This document shows, piece after piece, positions 9,465-19,665 of a stretch of 64,000 nucleotides of DNA (its first letter is position 1; each line of letters opens with the position of its first letter). Origin of the DNA: Streptomyces sp. TLI_146 (lineage in GTDB: Bacteria > Actinomycetota > Actinomycetes > Streptomycetales > Streptomycetaceae); contig NZ_PJMX01000001.1 of NCBI RefSeq assembly GCF_002846415.1, positions 2,418,001 to 2,482,000 on the forward strand. Direction: 5' to 3'. Position numbers and translations under genes: made by a program. The notes under the pieces were generated by a model, which saw only the letters and a program-made list of their open reading frames with translations, was not told where the DNA came from and ran no database searches.

Positions 9465-9626
9465 GCCGTCGGCCCCCCTGGCCTCTGCACCGTTCACCCC
9501 TGTACCGGCCACCACCGGCCGCCCCGGCCCTCACGACCGGATTGATTCTGTCGACGGTGCGCCCCCTTTTGCGTACATCGCTCCCTCTTCTCACCCGAAC
9601 GAGTGAGAAGGCGTGCGGACATGCGC

Positions 9627-9660
9627 GAAGGGCGCATCCGGTGGTCCGGATGCGCCCTTC
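9627..9660 (-). terminator. Terminator after pheT
   Basis: A perfect 15-base-pair stem (9627-9641 with 9646-9660, GAAGGGCGCATCCGG and its complement) with a TGGT loop, 19 bases past the pheT stop. It has no T-tract, as is usual in Streptomyces. Confidence 0.8.
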
Positions 9661-9678
9661 GAGGGTCCTGCCTGGGGG

Positions 9679-12210
9679 TTACGCCCCGCGGAGCACCGCG
9701 CCCGTGCGCTCGGCGGCCAGGGCCACCGCCGCGTCGCGGGCGGCCGAGGCCTCCTCGACGGTCAGCGTGCGGTCGGCGGCGCGGAAGCGCAGGGCGTACG
9801 CCAGCGACTTCTTGCCCTCGCCGATCTGCTCGCCGGTGTAGACGTCGAACAGCCGGATGGACTCCAGGAGTTCACCGGCGCCGCCGCGCAGGAAGTACTC
9901 GACGACGGCCGAGGGGACCTCCGTGTCGACGACCAGCGCCACGTCCTGGGTGGCCACCGGGAAGGTGGAGATCCGCGGCGCCTGGAGGGCGCCCTCTCCG
10001 GCCTTCGCCAGCAGGTCCAGGTCGAGCTCCATGGCGCAGGTGCGCTCGGGCAGGCTCAGCGCCTTGAGCACGCGCGGGTGCAGCTCGCCCGCGTGGCCGA
10101 TCACCACGATCTCGCTGTCGATGACGACGGCGAGCTCGGCGCAGCGGCCCGGGTGCCACGGCCCGTACTGGCCCTGCTGGACGATGAGTTCGGCGCCCGC
10201 CTCGGCGGCCAGGGTCCGGGCGGCCTCGACCGCGTCGGCCCAGTCCGCCGGGCGGCCCTTGCCCCACCAGCCGGCCTGCTCGCGCGCACCGGCGAGGACG
10301 ACGGCCGCGTGCCGGGGCTGCGCGGGCAGCACGGCGTCGAGCGCGGCGATCTCCTCGTCGGTGGGGCGGCGGTCGACGGGCAGCTGGACGGCGACGCCCT
10401 GCTGCCCGTCGACCGGCTGGAAGACCAGACCGGTCTCGAAGAGCGCCAGGTCGTGGCTGCCGCGGCCGTCGTTGCGGCGCAGCGCGGTGAGCAGCCCCGG
10501 CAGCAGCATGGTGCGCAGCGCCGGCTCCTCGTCGTTGAGCGGGTTGACCAGCTTCACGACACGGCGGGCCGGGTCGCCGGCCTCCAGGCCCAGCTGGTCG
10601 AAGACCTGCTCGGAGACGAACGGGTAGTTCAGCGCCTCGACGTAACCGGCGCCCGCCAGCGCGCGGCCCGCGCGGCGGTGCAGCCGCTGCCGCTCGGTGA
10701 GCCCGCGCCCGGCCGGGGGCCTGGGCAGCGTGGAGGGCAGGTTCTCGTACCCCTCCAGGCGGATGACCTCCTCGGCGAGGTCGTTCGGCTCGGTGAGGTC
10801 GGGGCGCCACGAGGGCACGGTGACGACGAGCTCGTCCTGCCCGTAGACGTCGCAGCCGATCTCCTGGAGGCGGCGCACGACGGTCTCGCGGCCGTAGTCG
10901 ACGCCCGCCACCTTGTCCGGGTGGTCGGCGGCGACGGAGATGGTGCGCGGCGCGGAGGGCGCGATGACCTCGGTGACACCGGCCTCGGCGGTGCCGCCCG
11001 CGAGCAGCACCAGCAGGTCGACGGTCCGCTGGGCGGCCGCGGAGGCCGCCTGCGGGTCGACGCCGCGCTCGAAGCGCTTGGACGCCTCGGAGGACAGCTT
11101 GTGGCGGCGCGCGGTGCGGGCGATGGCGACCGGGTCGAAGTGCGCGGCCTCGATGACCACCTCGGTGGTGCCCTTGACCTGTCCGGTCTCCGGGTCGGTG
11201 ACCGAGTCGGCGATCTCCGTGTTGGCGCCGCCCATCACACCGGCCAGGCCGATCGGGCCCCGGTTGTCGGTGATGACCAGGTCGGCGGCGTCCAGCTTGC
11301 GCTTGGCGCCGTCGAGGGTGGTGAGCACCTCGCCGGGCTCGGCGCGGCGGACCCCGATGGGGCCGTCGACCCGCGTGCGGTCGTAGGCGTGCAGCGGCTG
11401 GCCGAGCTCGATCATCACGTAGTTGGTGACGTCGACGGCGAGCGAGATCGGCCGCATGCCGGCCTTCTGGAGGCGGCGCTGGAGCCAGATCGGGGAGCGG
11501 GCCTCGGGGTCGAGGCCGCCCACGGTGCGCGCGGTGAAGCGGTCGCAGCCGATCGGGTCGGAGATCTTGACCGGGTAGCCGTACGAGTTGGGCGCGGGCA
11601 CGTCGAGCAGCGCCGGGTCGCGCAGCGGCAGGCCGTACGCGATGGCGGTCTCGCGGGCCACGCCGCGCATGGAGAGGCAGTCGCCGCGGTTGGCGGTGAC
11701 GGCGATGTCCAGGACCTCGTCGACGAGCTCCAGGAGCTCGATGGCGTCGGTGCCGGCCTCGTGCTCGGGCGGCAGGACGATGATGCCGCCGCTGCCGTCG
11801 TCGCCCATGCCCAGCTCGTCGCCGGAGCAGATCATGCCGTGCGAGGTCTTGCCGTACGTCTGGCGCGCGGCGATGGCGAAGTCGCCGGGCAGCACGGCGC
11901 CGGGGAGCACCACGACGACCTTGTCGCCGACCTGGAAGTTGCGCGCGCCGCAGACGATCTCCTGCGGCTCACCGGTGCCGTTGGCCGTGCCGACGTCGAC
12001 CGTGCAGAAGCGGATGGGCTTCTTGAAGCCCTCCAGCTCCTCGATGGTCAGCACCTGGCCGACGACGAGGGGGCCCTTGAGGCCGGCGCCGAGCTGCTCG
12101 ACGGTCTCGACCTCGAGGCCGGCGGAAACGAGCTTGGCCTGGACGTCACGGCCGGTCTCCGTCGCCGGCAGGTCGACGTACTCCCGCAGCCAAGAAAGCG
12201 GGACCCGCAT
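9679..12210 (-). CDS. pheT: Phenylalanyl-tRNA synthetase beta subunit
   Basis: 843 residues, the normal bacterial length. The start [15 protein letters not shown] and the order tRNA-binding EMAP domain (about 40-150, with [19 protein letters not shown]), B3/4 editing domain (about 210-390), B5 domain ([19 protein letters not shown] onwards) and C-terminal ferredoxin-fold anticodon-binding domain ([17 protein letters not shown]) are all visible. It is the beta half of the (alpha beta)2 enzyme that charges tRNA-Phe and removes misactivated tyrosine. Its ATG overlaps the pheS stop by one base (TGATG), so the subunits are translationally coupled. Confidence 0.98.
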   Translation of the reverse strand: MRVPLSWLREYVDLPATETGRDVQAKLVSAGLEVETVEQLGAGLKGPLVVGQVLTIEELEGFKKPIRFCTVDVGTANGTGEPQEIVCGARNFQVGDKVVVVLPGAVLPGDFAIAARQTYGKTSHGMICSGDELGMGDDGSGGIIVLPPEHEAGTDAIELLELVDEVLDIAVTANRGDCLSMRGVARETAIAYGLPLRDPALLDVPAPNSYGYPVKISDPIGCDRFTARTVGGLDPEARSPIWLQRRLQKAGMRPISLAVDVTNYVMIELGQPLHAYDRTRVDGPIGVRRAEPGEVLTTLDGAKRKLDAADLVITDNRGPIGLAGVMGGANTEIADSVTDPETGQVKGTTEVVIEAAHFDPVAIARTARRHKLSSEASKRFERGVDPQAASAAAQRTVDLLVLLAGGTAEAGVTEVIAPSAPRTISVAADHPDKVAGVDYGRETVVRRLQEIGCDVYGQDELVVTVPSWRPDLTEPNDLAEEVIRLEGYENLPSTLPRPPAGRGLTERQRLHRRAGRALAGAGYVEALNYPFVSEQVFDQLGLEAGDPARRVVKLVNPLNDEEPALRTMLLPGLLTALRRNDGRGSHDLALFETGLVFQPVDGQQGVAVQLPVDRRPTDEEIAALDAVLPAQPRHAAVVLAGAREQAGWWGKGRPADWADAVEAARTLAAEAGAELIVQQGQYGPWHPGRCAELAVVIDSEIVVIGHAGELHPRVLKALSLPERTCAMELDLDLLAKAGEGALQAPRISTFPVATQDVALVVDTEVPSAVVEYFLRGGAGELLESIRLFDVYTGEQIGEGKKSLAYALRFRAADRTLTVEEASAARDAAVALAAERTGAVLRGA

Positions 12211-13331
12211 CAGATCTCCATCCCGAACGGCCGGGTGAACCGGACGTCACCCTCGACCATGTCTCGCATGTCTTCGACGTTGTGGCGGAACATCAGCAGG
12301 CGTTCGATGCCGAAGCCGAAGGCGAATCCGCTGTACTTCTCAGGGTCGACGCCGCAGGCGACGAGCACCTTGGGGTTGACCATGCCGCAGCCGCCGAGCT
12401 CGATCCAGCCCTCGCTGGAGCAGGTGCGGCAGGGGCGGTCGGGGTTGCCGACGGACTCGCCACGGCACACGTAGCAGACCATGTCCATCTCGGCGGACGG
12501 CTCGGTGAACGGGAAGAAGTTCGGCCGCAGCCGGGTCTTCATGTCCTGGCCGAAGAGCGACTGGACCATGTGGTCCAGGGTGCCCTTGAGGTCCGCCATG
12601 GTCAGGCCCTCGTCCACGGCGAGCAGCTCGACCTGGTTGAAGACCGGGGTGTGCGTGGCGTCCAGCTCGTCCGTGCGGTAGACCCGGCCGGGGCAGATCA
12701 CATAGACCGGCGGCTCGCGGTCGAGCAGCGAGCGGATCTGCACCGGGGAGGTGTGCGTGCGCAGCACCGTGCCGGAGTTCGCCGTGCCGTCGGCGGCCTG
12801 GACGAAGAAGGTGTCCGCCTCGCCGCGGGCCGGGTGGTCCGGGCCGATGTTGAGCGCGTCGAAGTTGAACCACTCGGCCTCGACCTGCGGGCCCTCGGCG
12901 ACCTCGTAGCCCATGGCCACGAAGATGTCCTCGATGCGCTCGGAGAGCGTGGTCAGCGGGTGGCGGGCGCCGACCGGTACGCGGTCGTACGGCAGCGAGA
13001 CGTCCACCGCCTCCTCGACCAGCACGCGTGCGTCGCGCTCGGCCTCCAGCTCGGCCTGGCGGGCGGCCAGCGCCTTGTTCACCGCGCCGCGGGCCATGCC
13101 CACGAGCTTGCCCGCCGCGGCCTTGGCCTGCGGCGGCAGGGCGCCGATCTCGCGGTTGGCGAGCGACAGGGGCGAGGTGCCACCGGCGTGCGCGGTCTTC
13201 GCGTGTGCGAGCGCTTCGAGGTCACCGGCCGCGGCGAAGGCGGCGAGCGCCTCGTCCCGCATGCGCTCGATCTCTTCCGGTTTCAGTGCCTCGACCTCAA
13301 CAGGGTCGTACGACTTATTGGGTGCCGACAT
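12210..13331 (-). CDS. pheS: Phenylalanyl-tRNA synthetase alpha subunit
   Basis: 373 residues. An N-terminal coiled-coil arm (about 12-110) is followed by the class II catalytic core: [20 protein letters not shown], motif 2 with [20 protein letters not shown], and motif 3 with [13 protein letters not shown] near the end. It forms the aminoacylation site of the synthetase. The start [10 protein letters not shown] at 13331 matches Streptomyces homologues; the frame stays open upstream without a better start. A TAGACT -10-like hexamer lies upstream at plus 13433-13438. No phenylalanine-rich leader peptide or T-box was seen. Confidence 0.97.
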   Translation of the reverse strand: MSAPNKSYDPVEVEALKPEEIERMRDEALAAFAAAGDLEALAHAKTAHAGGTSPLSLANREIGALPPQAKAAAGKLVGMARGAVNKALAARQAELEAERDARVLVEEAVDVSLPYDRVPVGARHPLTTLSERIEDIFVAMGYEVAEGPQVEAEWFNFDALNIGPDHPARGEADTFFVQAADGTANSGTVLRTHTSPVQIRSLLDREPPVYVICPGRVYRTDELDATHTPVFNQVELLAVDEGLTMADLKGTLDHMVQSLFGQDMKTRLRPNFFPFTEPSAEMDMVCYVCRGESVGNPDRPCRTCSSEGWIELGGCGMVNPKVLVACGVDPEKYSGFAFGFGIERLLMFRHNVEDMRDMVEGDVRFTRPFGMEI

Positions 13332-13484
13332 CTCTTCCCGTACTTCCGATTGGCTTGGCTGGGGGTCCGCCACCGCGACAGCGACTCGACCGCGCGAGCG
13401 CGACGACACGGACACAAACGCGCCAAAGGTCGAGTCTAACGGGGTGCGGGTACGCACATGCGCCCGTGGGCTGCCCGGCGGTCC

Positions 13485-14609
13485 TTACTGGAGGTAGGCC
13501 GGGGCGCCGACGGGCAGGATAAATCGGAACTCGGCGCCGCCGCCGGAGCCGCGGCCCACGGTGATGGTGCCGCCGTGCGCCTCCACGATGCCCTTGACGA
13601 TGTAGAGGCCGAGGCCGGTGCCGCCGCGTTTGCTGCCCCGCCAGAAGCGGGTGAAGACACGGCCCATCGACTCCTCGGGGATGCCGGGGCCTTCGTCGCT
13701 CACGGTGACGGCCGTTCCCTTCTCGTCGTGCTCGTCGATGCGGACGGGCGCGGGTGCCACCTCGATGGTGACGGTTCCCTCGCCGTGGCGCACCGCGTTT
13801 TCCAGCAGGTTGCCCAGGACCTGGTCGATCTTGTCCGGATCCGCCCACAGATCGGGCAGCGGGCGCTGGATGCGGACGAGGAAGCGGTCGGGGGCCTGCC
13901 CGGAGGCGACATGGGCCTGGATGTGGCGGCCGACGGCGGCCGCTATGTCCACCGGCTGGCGGCGCACCTCCAGACGGCCGGAGTCGATCCGCGAGATGTC
14001 GAGCAGCTCGGCGATCAGCCGGGTGACGCGGTTGGCGTCGGCGTCGACGGTCTCCAGCATCAGCCGCTTCTGGTCGTCGGTGAACCGCTCCCACTTGGCG
14101 AGCAGCGTGGCGGTGAAGCCCTTGACCGAGGTCAGCGGCGAGCGCAGCTCATGGGCGACGGTGGCGATCAGCTCGGCGTGGCTGCGCTCGGTGCGCCGCC
14201 GGGCCTCGGTCGAGCGCAGGCTCACCACGACCCGGCGCACCGGGCCCATGGGGTGCTCGCGCACGTACCGCGCGGAGACCAGTACCTCGCGCCCGCCCGG
14301 CAGCAGCAGATTGCGCTCGGGCTGGCCGACACGGATGGCGAGGCCGCCGTACGGGTCGGTCAGCTGCCACCAGCGGCGGCCCTTGAGGTCCTCCAGCGGC
14401 AGGGCGCGCTCCAGCTCCACGCCGAGCGCGTCGCGCTTGGAGACGGCGGTGATCCGGGCGGCGGCCGCGTTGAAGCAGATGACCCGGCCCTTCTCGTCGG
14501 CGACGACGAGACCGTCGGGCAGGTCCTCGGGGTCTATCCCCAGGGCGCCCGGGCCACCGGAAGCGCGCACCAGGGCATTGTCACCGATGGTCCTCACGCC
14601 GACAGCCAT
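13485..14609 (-). CDS. Soluble PAS-domain sensor histidine kinase (orphan)
   Basis: 374 residues with no membrane helix. The N-terminal PAS-like domain (about 25-135) holds DGLVVADEKGRVICFNAAAARI. The HisKA domain has the phosphorylated His153 in VAHELRSPLTSVKG. The HATPase domain has NLLENAVRHG (N box), DEGPGIP (G1) and GGTGLGLYIVKG (G2). It probably senses an intracellular signal, since no transmembrane segment is present. No response regulator lies nearby. It sits between pheS and the SpoU methyltransferase on the same strand, each with its own gap, so it is probably transcribed separately. Confidence 0.93.
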   Translation of the reverse strand: MAVGVRTIGDNALVRASGGPGALGIDPEDLPDGLVVADEKGRVICFNAAAARITAVSKRDALGVELERALPLEDLKGRRWWQLTDPYGGLAIRVGQPERNLLLPGGREVLVSARYVREHPMGPVRRVVVSLRSTEARRRTERSHAELIATVAHELRSPLTSVKGFTATLLAKWERFTDDQKRLMLETVDADANRVTRLIAELLDISRIDSGRLEVRRQPVDIAAAVGRHIQAHVASGQAPDRFLVRIQRPLPDLWADPDKIDQVLGNLLENAVRHGEGTVTIEVAPAPVRIDEHDEKGTAVTVSDEGPGIPEESMGRVFTRFWRGSKRGGTGLGLYIVKGIVEAHGGTITVGRGSGGGAEFRFILPVGAPAYLQ

Positions 14610-14691
14610 CCCCGTATCCCACCTCTCCGAAGCGCACAGTGGGCCCCCGAGCCCGTCACACTACTAGCTGGAGGTGACGGTGCGGACCCCC

Positions 14692-15528
<837 letters not shown>

Positions 15529-15571
15529 GTGCGGTCTCTCTACGAGGGGGCGGGGGGCTTCTGGACCCGGT

Positions 15572-15718
15572 GTTCGTCTGCGGACCGTGGTGGGTTGCTC
15601 GCGCAGTTCCCCGCGCCCCTGAAGCGCCCCTGCGGGGCGCCCAGGGAGATGCCGCGCAGCGGCATTTTCAGGGGCGCGGGGAACTGCGCGACCAGTTGGG
15701 GACGGCCCGCAGACGAAC
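15572..15718. repeat. Dispersed palindromic intergenic element, copy 1 (complete)
   Basis: A 147-base nested palindrome. The ends GTTCGTCTGCGG and CCGCAGACGAAC are complementary. An inner arm at 15600-15623 (CGCGCAGTTCCCCGCGCCCC plus TGAA) pairs with 15667-15690. Two small hairpins lie inside: GCGCCCC...GGGGCGC (15624-15640) and ATGCCGC-GCA-GCGGCAT (15649-15665). The folded form is branched. Related copies are at 30231 and 41391. No coding content. Confidence 0.85.
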
Positions 15719-15740
15719 GGAAGTCCGGGTCCGAACGCAC

Positions 15741-15773
15741 CCGGACCCGCAGGCCGATGGCCTGCGGGTCCGG
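15741..15773 (-). terminator. Terminator after rplT
   Basis: A perfect 15-base-pair stem, CCGGACCCGCAGGCC (15741-15755) with its complement at 15759-15773 and a GAT loop, about 25 bases past the rplT stop. It ends the infC-rpmI-rplT transcript before the palindromic element. Confidence 0.8.
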
Positions 15774-15798
15774 TCCGGCTCAACAAGCCGTCAGGCGC

Positions 15799-16182
15799 TT
15801 ACGCGGCCTTCGGGGCGTTGACGTCGCTCGGCAGCGCCTTCTGCGCGACCTCGACGAGCGCGGCGAACGCGTTGGCGTCGTTGACCGCGAGCTCGGCCAG
15901 GATCTTGCGGTCCACCTCGATGTTGGCGGCCTTCAGACCCTGGATGAGGCGGTTGTACGTCATGCCGTTCTGGCGGGCAGCGGCGTTGATGCGCTGGATC
16001 CACAGCTGACGGAAGTCGCCCTTGCGCTTCTTGCGGTCGTTGTAGTTGTAGACCAGCGAGTGGGTAACCTGCTCCTTGGCCTTGCGGTACAGGCGCGAAC
16101 GCTGACCGCGGTAGCCGGAGGCCGCCTCGAGGATCGCCCGGCGCTTCTTGTGGGCGTTGACTGCCCGCTTGACGCGTGCCAC
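15799..16182 (-). CDS. rplT: 50S ribosomal protein L20
   Basis: 127 residues, the standard length. It begins [19 protein letters not shown] and contains the conserved [15 protein letters not shown] and [19 protein letters not shown] segments that bind 23S rRNA early in large-subunit assembly. The C-terminus has a short alanine-rich extension ([18 protein letters not shown]). It is the last gene of the infC operon. In E. coli and Bacillus L20 represses its own operon through an mRNA site; two hairpins precede this gene. Confidence 0.98.
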   Translation of the reverse strand: MARVKRAVNAHKKRRAILEAASGYRGQRSRLYRKAKEQVTHSLVYNYNDRKKRKGDFRQLWIQRINAAARQNGMTYNRLIQGLKAANIEVDRKILAELAVNDANAFAALVEVAQKALPSDVNAPKAA

Positions 16183-16201
16183 TTGTTAACTCCTTGTAGC
16201 G

Positions 16202-16280
16202 GGGCCGTGGTGCGTATTCACACGGCCCGAATTCGAATAGGTCCCGGTCTCGACGTCCCGCCCCCGGTCACCGGGGGCGG
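16202..16280 (-). other. Two RNA hairpins between rpmI and rplT
   Basis: GGGCCGTG (16202-16209) pairs with CACGGCCC (16221-16228), and CCGCCCCCGG (16258-16267) pairs with CCGGGGGCGG (16271-16280). They could be an L20-binding or mRNA-processing structure; this is inferred from position alone. Confidence 0.45.
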
Positions 16281-16287
16281 AGGAACG

Positions 16288-16482
16288 TCACTTGCCGAGA
16301 AGCTTCTTGATCTTCTTGGCGTCGCCCGGGGCCATCTCGGCGTTGCCGGTGAGGCGACGCGTCAGCTTGGACGACTTGTGCTCGAGCAGGTGGCGCTTGC
16401 CGGCACGCTCACGGAGCACCTTGCCGGAGCCGGTGATCTTGAAGCGCTTGCTGGCACCGCTGTGCGACTTGTTCTTCGGCAT
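16288..16482 (-). CDS. rpmI: 50S ribosomal protein L35
   Basis: 64 residues, beginning [20 protein letters not shown] and continuing [23 protein letters not shown] (in parts), the full L35 pattern of a small basic protein buried in the large subunit. It is the middle gene of infC-rpmI-rplT. The ATG at 16482 follows an AGGAG-type site (GACGAGGAGATAACGGC region). Confidence 0.98.
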   Translation of the reverse strand: MPKNKSHSGASKRFKITGSGKVLRERAGKRHLLEHKSSKLTRRLTGNAEMAPGDAKKIKKLLGK

Positions 16483-16582
16483 AGCGCCGTTATCTCCTCG
16501 TCAGTGGCGCTCCCAGCCGGTCCGGGGACCGGCGCGCGGGAGCGTCATATGTATCGGTTGTCCTGGGCCGGCGGCCCGGGAA

Positions 16583-17233
16583 TCAGGCCTCGGCAGGTTC
16601 CTCGGCCGACGCCTCGACGACGGGCTCCTCGACGGAACCGTCCTCGTCGGCGACGGGCTGACCCTGGCGCTCCGCCTTGCGGGCGGCCTGCGCCTCGCGG
16701 GCTTCGGCCATTGCCTCGGTCTTCTTCTTGTGCGGACCGAGGACCATGATCATGTTCCGGCCGTCCTGCTTCGGGCTGGACTCGACGAAGCCGAGGTCCT
16801 CCACATCCGAAGCGAGACGCTGGAGCAGTCGGTAGCCGAGCTCCGGCCGGGACTGCTCACGACCACGGAACATGATCGTGATCTTGACCTTGTCGCCCTG
16901 CTTGAGGAACCGGACGACGTGACCCTTCTTGGTGTCATAGTCGTGCGGGTCGATCTTCGGCCGGAGCTTCATCTCCTTGATGACCGTGTGCGCCTGGTTC
17001 TTGCGCGCCTCACGGGCCTTCATGGCCGACTCGTACTTGAACTTCCCGTAGTCCATGAGCTTGCACACGGGCGGACGGGCGTTCGCCGCGACCTCGACCA
17101 GGTCCAGGTCGTACTCCTGTGCGAGCTCCAGGGCCTTGGCAAGCGGAACAATCCCGACCTGCTCGCCGCTGGGACCGACAAGTCGCACTTCGGGAACGCG
17201 AATCCGGTCGTTGATGCGGGGCTCGGCGCTGAT
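16583..17233 (-). CDS. infC: Translation initiation factor IF-3, probable ATC start
   Basis: 216 residues from the ATC at 17233. The N-terminal domain ([20 protein letters not shown]) and C-terminal domain ([20 protein letters not shown]) are the two IF-3 halves joined by the lysine-rich linker; a 35-residue acidic/alanine tail follows. IF-3 binds the 30S subunit and discriminates start codons. A perfect AGGAGG (17238-17243) lies four bases before ATC, while the conventional GTG at 17257 has no good site and would use AGGAGG as coding sequence. Non-standard infC starts allow autoregulation in other bacteria. If GTG is used, the protein has 224 residues. Confidence 0.93.
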   Translation of the reverse strand: MSAEPRINDRIRVPEVRLVGPSGEQVGIVPLAKALELAQEYDLDLVEVAANARPPVCKLMDYGKFKYESAMKAREARKNQAHTVIKEMKLRPKIDPHDYDTKKGHVVRFLKQGDKVKITIMFRGREQSRPELGYRLLQRLASDVEDLGFVESSPKQDGRNMIMVLGPHKKKTEAMAEAREAQAARKAERQGQPVADEDGSVEEPVVEASAEEPAEA

Positions 17234-17314
17234 GGATCCTCCTCGGTAGCACCACACGTCTGCCCGGTGGACAGCCGCGTATGTCTTCACTCGGACCAAC
17301 CGCCGCGGCAAATG

Positions 17315-17366
17315 AAAAATGCCCCGGACGGGACACAGGCGGGGCTCCAAGAACAACCGGAGCACC
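17315..17366 (-). promoter_or_regulatory. Candidate transcription attenuator in the infC leader
   Basis: On the minus strand a GCCCCG/CGGGGC stem (17340-17345 with 17321-17326) is followed at once by ATTTTT, the form of an intrinsic terminator. A competing stem GGTGCTCC/GGAGCCCC (17359-17366 with 17341-17348, one mismatch) uses the same GCCCC strand and would act as antiterminator. The leader is about 290 nucleotides. The 17258-17598 gap otherwise holds a 7-base-pair hairpin at 17402-17424. Confidence 0.55.
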
Positions 17367-17531
17367 GCCGCGGTCAACCGCGGGGCGCACATCGGACGGC
17401 TCCATCGTCCGTACGGAACGATGGCGGCCGTCTGACCGGATGACCCGCCGCCCCGGAGGGCAGTCAGGTGGGAGATCGGAGCCTCCACTTGTGGGCCGGG
17501 CACATGGGAGTGCCTGGCCGGTCGTTACACA

Positions 17532-17561
17532 AGGTTAGCAGCACACCGGCACGGGGGCCAA
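17532..17561 (-). promoter_or_regulatory. infC promoter
   Basis: Minus-strand TTGGCC (-35, plus 17556-17561), an 18-base spacer and TAACCT (-10, plus 17532-17537). It predicts a start near 17525 and a leader of about 290 nucleotides for infC-rpmI-rplT. Confidence 0.6.
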
Positions 17562-17598
17562 TCGTGTGCACACCGCCGCAGCGCCTATCGTGTGAGGC

Positions 17599-17964
17599 AT
17601 GAGTGAGACCTCCCCCCAGTCCTCCGGGACCACCGACTTCGACACCATGACCCGCGACATCGCGGAGGTCCCGGCCGTCGAGGTGATCGTCACGGTCGCC
17701 GTGAACCTGATGAGCGCCGCCGCGGTGAAGCTCGGACTGACGGAGGAGGGCGACGAGCACAAGGACCTGGACGAGGCCCGCAAGCTCGTGCACGCGCTGG
17801 CCGGTCTGCTCGACGCCAGCACCACCGAGATCAGCTCGTTCCACGCCGCCCCGCTGCGCGACGGCCTGAAGTCGCTCCAGCTCGCCTTCCGCGAGGCGTC
17901 GATCGTCCCGGACGAGCCGGGCCAGGGCCCGGGCGAGAAGTACACGGGCCCGGTGTACGGCTAG
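17599..17964 (+). CDS. DUF1844 domain protein
   Basis: 121 residues. The core (about 25-100), VEVIVTVAVNLMSAAAVKLGL then HKDLDEARKLVHALAGLLDA, is the DUF1844 helical domain found next to infC in many actinobacteria. The family has no known function. The last 20 residues are proline/glycine-rich. A TATCGT -10 (17586-17591) seven bases before the ATG suggests a leaderless mRNA. It is divergent from infC and convergent with sseB-like 18046-18783. Confidence 0.9.
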   Translation: MSETSPQSSGTTDFDTMTRDIAEVPAVEVIVTVAVNLMSAAAVKLGLTEEGDEHKDLDEARKLVHALAGLLDASTTEISSFHAAPLRDGLKSLQLAFREASIVPDEPGQGPGEKYTGPVYG

Positions 17965-17990
17965 TCGCCGGTCCTCCACCCGTACGAAGC

Positions 17991-18021
17991 GAAGCGCCTC
18001 CGGTCGAACCGGAGGCGCTTC
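17991..18021. terminator. Bidirectional terminator
   Basis: A perfect 14-base-pair stem, GAAGCGCCTCCGGT (17991-18004) and its complement (18008-18021), with a CGA loop, between the convergent DUF1844 and SseB genes. Confidence 0.8.
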
Positions 18022-18045
18022 TTCATGTCTGCCGCCCGTCCGGGC

Positions 18046-18783
18046 TCAGCGCGTGAACAGGGGCTCGTTGGGCTGCGGGGCCGCGGCCGGGAGCAGGGCC
18101 AGGTCGAGGCCCTGGACGAGCCGGGCGCGCAGCACCTCGTCGGCGGCGAGCAGCTCGACGACCCGGCGCGCGGCGTCGGCCGCCACCGTACCCTCGGCGA
18201 GGACCAGGGCGAGGGTGCCGTCGGCGCTGCCGGGGCCGAGGTGGGCGCGCAGGACGGCCGGCTCGGCGGCGACCGCCGTGCGCACGGCCTCGATGACCGC
18301 CGGGTCGTCGAGCGGGTCGGCGCTGGTGCGCCCCTCGGCGAGGGCGAGCAGCGCGCCGCCCTTCAGTTCGTACGCGACGGGCCCCGCCAGATCGAGGACG
18401 ACCGTGTCGGCGCGCTCGTGCGCGGCGGCCTGGAGCGCCTGCTGCAGCGGTACGGCGACGGGCCGGGCCTCGGGGTCCCACAGCGCGAGCGAGGCGAGCG
18501 AGGTGAAGGCGGGCAGCGCCTTGCGGTCGCCCGCGGTGAGCGTGGGCACCGCCATGTCGCTGGTCTTCTCGCGGCGCAGCCCGTTCTCATCGGTCTCCAC
18601 CTCCCCGAGCACGGCGACGACGGGGACGAGCAGCCGGGCGCCCTTGAGCGCGGCCAGGACGCGCGACTGGGCCGCGCCGCTCCCCCGGTCCTCGGCCCAG
18701 GCGGCGAGCGCCGCCGTGAGTTCGGGGTCGGCGGTGCCGTCGTCGTCGGAGAAACCGGGGTCCGGGATGTTCTTGAGCGCCAC
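18046..18783 (-). CDS. SseB-family protein
   Basis: 245 residues with the SseB N-terminal-type domain around 20-115 (ELTAALAAWAEDRGSGAAQSR; TLTAGDRKALPAFTSLASL; ARPVAVPLQQALQAAA). The C-terminal half (about 130-235) resembles the SseB C-terminal region and ends NEPLFTR. In actinobacteria the family has no proven role; the name comes from the E. coli rhodanese neighbour. Start MALKNIPDPGF is the usual Streptomyces N-terminus. It is divergent from the beta-lactamase-fold gene with only 75 bases between. Confidence 0.88.
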   Translation of the reverse strand: MALKNIPDPGFSDDDGTADPELTAALAAWAEDRGSGAAQSRVLAALKGARLLVPVVAVLGEVETDENGLRREKTSDMAVPTLTAGDRKALPAFTSLASLALWDPEARPVAVPLQQALQAAAHERADTVVLDLAGPVAYELKGGALLALAEGRTSADPLDDPAVIEAVRTAVAAEPAVLRAHLGPGSADGTLALVLAEGTVAADAARRVVELLAADEVLRARLVQGLDLALLPAAAPQPNEPLFTR

Positions 18784-18858
18784 GCCACGAGCCTAACGGG
18801 GGCCCGCCCCGGCCCCTGCACCAGGGGAATGGCCGGCCAGGGCGCGAGACTGGTGCGC

Positions 18859-19578
18859 ATGGATCCGAACGCGGTGGTGTCGGCGGCCGTGGCCCCGGTG
18901 GCCGAGCGGGCCGGGGGTTCGCTGTCGCTGGGGGTGTACGACCTGGTCGGCGGCGGGGAAGCGGTGTACGGGGGCGCGGGGCGTACGTACGACTCGGCGA
19001 GCGTCGTCAAGGTGGACATCCTCGCGGCCCTGCTGCTGCGGGCCCAGGACGAGGGCCGCGGGCTGACCGGGCAGGAGCGGGCGTACGCGGCCGACATGAT
19101 CGAGCGCAGCGACAACGACGCGGCGACCGCGCTGTGGCAGGTGATCGGCGGCCCGGCCGGGCTCGACGGGGCCAACGCGCGGCTCGGCCTGACGGAAACG
19201 GCGGGCGCGGCGGCGTGGGGGCTGACGCAGACCACGGCCCGGGACCGGCTGGCGCTGCTGAGGGCGGTGTTCGGGGCGGATTCGGCGCTGGACGCGCGGG
19301 CGCGGGGCTATGTGGGGGCGCTGATGGGCCGTACGGTCCTGGGCCAGGACTGGGGCGTGTCGGCGGCGGGCACCGGCTGGGCCCTGAAGAACGGCTGGCT
19401 GCCGCGCAGCACGACGGGGCTGTGGGTGGTGAACAGCATCGGCCGCGTCACGACGGCCGACGGCCACGGCTGGCTGGTGGCGGTCCTGTCGGACGGGCAC
19501 ACGTCGCTGGAGGCGGGGGTGTCGGCGGTGGAGGAGGCGGCCCGGGCGGCGGTGCGGGCGGTGGGGGCCGGGTGGTGA
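18859..19578 (+). CDS. Class A beta-lactamase-fold serine hydrolase
   Basis: 239 residues with the penicillin-recognising motif set: SxxK at Ser48-Lys51 (SVVK), SDN at 84-86 and KNG at 177-179 in place of KTG. The length and order fit the class A beta-lactamase-like superfamily. There is no signal peptide or lipobox, so it would act inside the cell, which argues against antibiotic resistance and for a peptidase or esterase role. KNG lacks the usual Thr. The ATG at 18859 fits the domain; an ATG at 18829 would add ten residues. Confidence 0.85.
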   Translation: MDPNAVVSAAVAPVAERAGGSLSLGVYDLVGGGEAVYGGAGRTYDSASVVKVDILAALLLRAQDEGRGLTGQERAYAADMIERSDNDAATALWQVIGGPAGLDGANARLGLTETAGAAAWGLTQTTARDRLALLRAVFGADSALDARARGYVGALMGRTVLGQDWGVSAAGTGWALKNGWLPRSTTGLWVVNSIGRVTTADGHGWLVAVLSDGHTSLEAGVSAVEEAARAAVRAVGAGW

Positions 19579-19665
19579 GAGCCGCGTGCCGGGCGTCGAG
19601 GCGCGGACGGGGGTTCGGCAACACACTCTCAGGCGTTCCCGGGGGCCGCCCCGGATCGTACGGTC

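Noticed and set aside
13332..13457. Possible phenylalanine leader peptide before pheS (contains two Phe codons)
   Set aside because: Only two Phe codons in a long Arg/Ser-rich frame and no terminator/antiterminator pair.
15572..15718. Insertion sequence
   Set aside because: The palindrome has no transposase gene and no target duplication that I can see; reported as a non-coding repeat instead.
17258..17503. In-frame extension of infC through its leader
   Set aside because: It would be translated through the promoter and hairpins, and the AGGAGG-ATC start is better supported. Open frames are expected by chance at this GC content.
18859..19578. Antibiotic-resistance beta-lactamase
   Set aside because: There is no signal peptide, and KNG replaces KTG, so a resistance function is unlikely; reported as a serine hydrolase of the fold.
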